This document shows positions 14,479-16,660 of a stretch of DNA of 16,660 nucleotides, in pieces (positions within the stretch are counted from its first letter, which is position 1; each line of letters starts with the position of its first letter). This DNA is from a bacterium. Lineage in GTDB: Bacteria > Zixibacteria > MSB-5A5 > GN15 > FEB-12. The stretch is taken from positions 1 through 16,660 of the forward strand of contig DAOWIM010000067.1 of NCBI GenBank assembly GCA_030640905.1, written 5' to 3'. The notes below the pieces were generated by a model that searched no databases, was not told where the DNA came from, and worked only from the letters and a program-made list of their open reading frames with translations. Made by a program: the position numbers and the translations under genes.

Positions 14479-16119
14479 GTTTGTCAACACGAAAGTACCG
14501 GCGCCAACTCCAAAGTACTGCCCTGTCCCAACAGAAAACTGCCATCCGGCCTCTCTTGAATGGGCAACGTCAAATCGAAGTATCCTGCCGCGGGCTGCTC
14601 GCGACACATGAAACCTGAGACCGGCGCCTATGCTACTATAGAAACCTTCCCATCGAACCTCCTCGCCATCTTTCCAGACTCGTCCGCCTTCGGCAAAAAC
14701 TGCGCCGGCAACCTTAACTGAGAAAAGCTCAACACCTGTGAAAAAACGACCCTCGACTCCGGCGATAGCTCGTCGATTACCTGTCCTGAAATATCGGTCG
14801 AATCCTCTCAAGCCGCTGGTTCCACCCAACACCAGCAGCTCATCGCCACCGCAATAACCATCGTAGAGATAATCAGCCCGCGAAGCAATGGTTAGGAATG
14901 GCAGATGATTGTTGTAGTACCTTGCCGAAAGCCGGGTCTGGCGCCTGAGTGCAACTCCATCACCATCCCAAAAACGCTGGCCGCAGGAAAGAGTGATTAG
15001 CTGAGAATGACCATAGAAACCGACCGCAGCTTGAATATCCACGAGGTCATATATATAATCAACGTAGCCAGGTTCAAAGGCACGAGCGAATCCGATCTGC
15101 ACGGTCTCGCCGAGAGTCAGATCCTCGACAATACCGTAACTATCAATACGTTCGACTGTAACAAAGCGCGGACGGGAGAAGCGAATTGCCACGAAATCCT
15201 CATGGTACGCTGAGTCTTCCGGTAAGCCCGGCAATATCGATTCAGCGGTTGCCGGATCCCGGTCCACCAATCTGTTGTACTTGTAGGCGTGCCGGCCAAT
15301 AAAGTGAATCTTGCGATTGTACCTACCGGTTCGATATTCACAGGTCACAACCGCCACATCGCCCTCGTGCCGCACACTGGCAACTTTGGTAGTGTCATGG
15401 TAGACATCTGATCGCCCTTTAGTGCCAGCCACCTGCACGGTATACCCGAACTTCTGCGATAGATTGTAAAAGGGGCGAGAAAAGGCCAGTTTGGCATAAC
15501 CGTCAAGGGGGTCGCCGCTGTAGGCAATCTGAAGGCTGTGTGCGTAACCAAGAAAACGCTGGTCATAATAGCGCGACGAAAAATAGTTACTCTCTCCTTC
15601 CCAAATCATGTACGCAGCCGAAAGTAGCACGTTCAGGCCCAGAAAGTTTTTCTCTTCAACCCACACTCTATATTTTGTCTCGTTACCATCGCGACTCAAT
15701 TGGATGCCGCCCGCCAAGCTCCATTGATCGACAGTGCGAACATCGACGGCCACATGGCCATTGGGAAGTTTTCGGACACTGACCCGGGCCTGGTAGACAA
15801 TTAGGCGGCGACGAAGATTACGTTCTGTCTCCGCGGCAAGGTCCGAGGAAAAGCGGTCTCCTTCCTCAAAAAGCAATTCCCGTCGAATTATCCAGTGACG
15901 TGTCCTTGGATGAAGCTTGTTGGCCGTACGATACAGCAGACCACTGTAGTCCGGATGACTGGTGTCATAGATGTTATTATTGTTAATTGCGATGGAATCG
16001 ATCGTCAGTCCATCGAACTCCGAGAGGTCATCTATGGCCTCGGCAGCTACCGCCATGATCACGACGATCCCTGCGGCCTTGAGAATAAGTCTAAGTTGTC
16101 GAAACAATTGAGCCAACAC
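14476..16119 (-). CDS. Omp85/BamA-family outer-membrane beta-barrel protein with POTRA region
   Basis: 547 residues from GTG 16119. A signal peptide (basic LFRQLRLILK, then AAGIVVIMAVAAEA) is followed by a POTRA-like region of roughly 120 residues (TIDSIAINNNNIYDTSHPDY through VDVRTVDQWSLAGG). The rest is an amphipathic barrel. The Omp85 hallmark is seen as GLRGF (L437-R-G-F440) within GGTSGLRGFDRYF, followed by AIAGVEGRFFTGVELFSVKVAGAVFAEGGRV-type strands. One POTRA region is short for BamA, which usually has five, so an accessory Omp85 for insertion or secretion is more likely than the essential BamA. An ATG at 16194 would give an odd 35-residue polar leader. GTG 16119 (or TTG 16116) has GGAG just upstream. 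It lies upstream of the dockerin protease on the same strand. Confidence 0.8.
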   Translation of the reverse strand: MLAQLFRQLRLILKAAGIVVIMAVAAEAIDDLSEFDGLTIDSIAINNNNIYDTSHPDYSGLLYRTANKLHPRTRHWIIRRELLFEEGDRFSSDLAAETERNLRRRLIVYQARVSVRKLPNGHVAVDVRTVDQWSLAGGIQLSRDGNETKYRVWVEEKNFLGLNVLLSAAYMIWEGESNYFSSRYYDQRFLGYAHSLQIAYSGDPLDGYAKLAFSRPFYNLSQKFGYTVQVAGTKGRSDVYHDTTKVASVRHEGDVAVVTCEYRTGRYNRKIHFIGRHAYKYNRLVDRDPATAESILPGLPEDSAYHEDFVAIRFSRPRFVTVERIDSYGIVEDLTLGETVQIGFARAFEPGYVDYIYDLVDIQAAVGFYGHSQLITLSCGQRFWDGDGVALRRQTRLSARYYNNHLPFLTIASRADYLYDGYCGGDELLVLGGTSGLRGFDRYFRTGNRRAIAGVEGRFFTGVELFSVKVAGAVFAEGGRVWKDGEEVRWEGFYSSIGAGLRFHVSRAARGRILRFDVAHSREAGWQFSVGTGQYFGVGAGTFVLTN

Positions 16120-16222
16120 CGTTCTCCGAATAGATGACGGAAATAACAAGTAAACATGCTGCCATACAACTAATTTGTCGGTCTTCTCCGGCATTCGGTT
16201 GCGGCGAGTTCAGCAATTCCTT

Positions 16223-16236
16223 GTATCGACCGATAC
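16223..16236. promoter_or_regulatory. Small dyad in the divergent intergenic region
   Basis: GTATCG and CGATAC form exact 6-base arms around two bases, between the Omp85 gene and the divergent PilB/GspE-like gene. It could be an operator for either direction, but at this length chance is possible. Confidence 0.3.
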
Positions 16237-16272
16237 CCGTTATGGTGTACTGTTTTAAGGAAAACCGTCGAA

Positions 16273-16660
16273 ATGGTTAAGAAAAAAATTGGCGACCTGC
16301 TGGTCGAAAAAAATCTGATCACCAGGCCCCAGCTTGACGAATGTCTTCGGGACCAGGCGATCTCGGGACGGCGTATCGGTGAAATCCTTGTCGATAGAGG
16401 TTACATCACCGAGCTGCAGCTAATTGAGACCATCTCCGAACGTCTGTCAATCCCCAAAGTCAATCTGGACTCAATGGTGATCGATCCCCGAGTCATTCAG
16501 ATCGTTCCGGTTGATATCGCCCGCCGCTATTCCCTGATCCCGATCTTTGCCATCGGCAATACCCTCACCCTTGTCATGTCCGACCCGCTCAACATAATTG
16601 CCATCGACGAAATCAAATACCTGACCGGGAAAAACATCAAGCGCTCCATTGCCACCACCA
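16273..16660 (+). CDS. PilB/GspE-type secretion ATPase, N-terminal part (truncated by window end)
   Basis: The first 129 codons are present and the frame stays open to the window edge. The product starts MVKKKIGDLLVEKNLITRPQ and continues with LDECLRDQ, GRRIGEILVDRGYI, LSIPKVNLDSM and then PLNIIAIDEIKYLTG. This is the T2SSE_N/MshEN-type N-terminal domain of type IV pilus extension (PilB) and type II secretion (GspE) ATPases, which drive pilus or pseudopilus assembly from the cytoplasm. The catalytic domain lies beyond the window, so PilB and GspE cannot be separated; related MshEN-only response proteins are also possible. AAGG at 16257-16260 is a rather distant ribosome binding site (12 bases). 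The gene is divergent from the Omp85 gene. Confidence 0.85.
   Translation, partial: MVKKKIGDLLVEKNLITRPQLDECLRDQAISGRRIGEILVDRGYITELQLIETISERLSIPKVNLDSMVIDPRVIQIVPVDIARRYSLIPIFAIGNTLTLVMSDPLNIIAIDEIKYLTGKNIKRSIATT

Noticed and set aside
16223..16260. Clear promoter for the PilB/GspE-like gene
   Set aside because: Candidate boxes (TTGTAT, TATGGT) have poor matches or wrong spacing, so no promoter is claimed.

Overview
The window looks like a chromosomal fragment of a Gram-negative (diderm) bacterium, probably an uncultivated member of the FCB superphylum. Zixibacteria-like lineages are my best guess; this is inferred from gene style, not from a phylogenetic test. The clues are an Omp85 barrel and another outer-membrane barrel, a putative lipoprotein, a secreted protease ending in the NYPNPFNP-type (FlgD/T9SS-like) sorting domain, a second secreted protease ending in a dockerin-like module, and a type IV pilus/type II secretion ATPase. 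The left edge cuts a 16S rRNA gene, as expected where an assembly breaks on a multicopy rRNA operon.

Layout. 1-440: the 5' end of a 16S gene on the minus strand with its leader, boxA and two tandem sigma70-type promoters. 440-2575: an accessory-looking, gene-poor segment rich in GC palindromes that holds one AT-rich gene, a stand-alone SIR2-like putative NAD-consuming effector (770-1984) with a near-consensus promoter that predicts a leaderless mRNA. 2576-4429: a membrane glycosyltransferase fused to TPRs, convergent with a QueT-family transporter gene (4980-4465) whose start codon lies in a perfect hairpin.

5052-5216 and 12002-12167 hold two copies of a 165-166 bp non-coding element with terminal inverted repeats (MITE-like). 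Between them lie a WYL-domain regulator (minus strand), a divergent intergenic region with two matching dyad operators, and a three-gene plus-strand operon: a putative large lipoprotein, an outer-membrane beta-barrel and an M6 metalloprotease with a sorting domain. A small zinc-ribbon gene follows on the minus strand; its ribosome binding site is predicted to be buried in a hairpin.

12167-16119: a secreted metalloprotease with a dockerin-like C terminus, whose stop codon comes from the edge of the second MITE, then an Omp85/BamA-type outer-membrane protein. The window ends inside a divergent PilB/GspE-type ATPase gene (16273 onward).

Taken together, the right two thirds are an envelope and secretion neighbourhood. 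The WYL regulator with twin operators facing the lipoprotein-barrel-protease operon, and the SIR2 gene island beside the rRNA operon, are the parts most worth following up.
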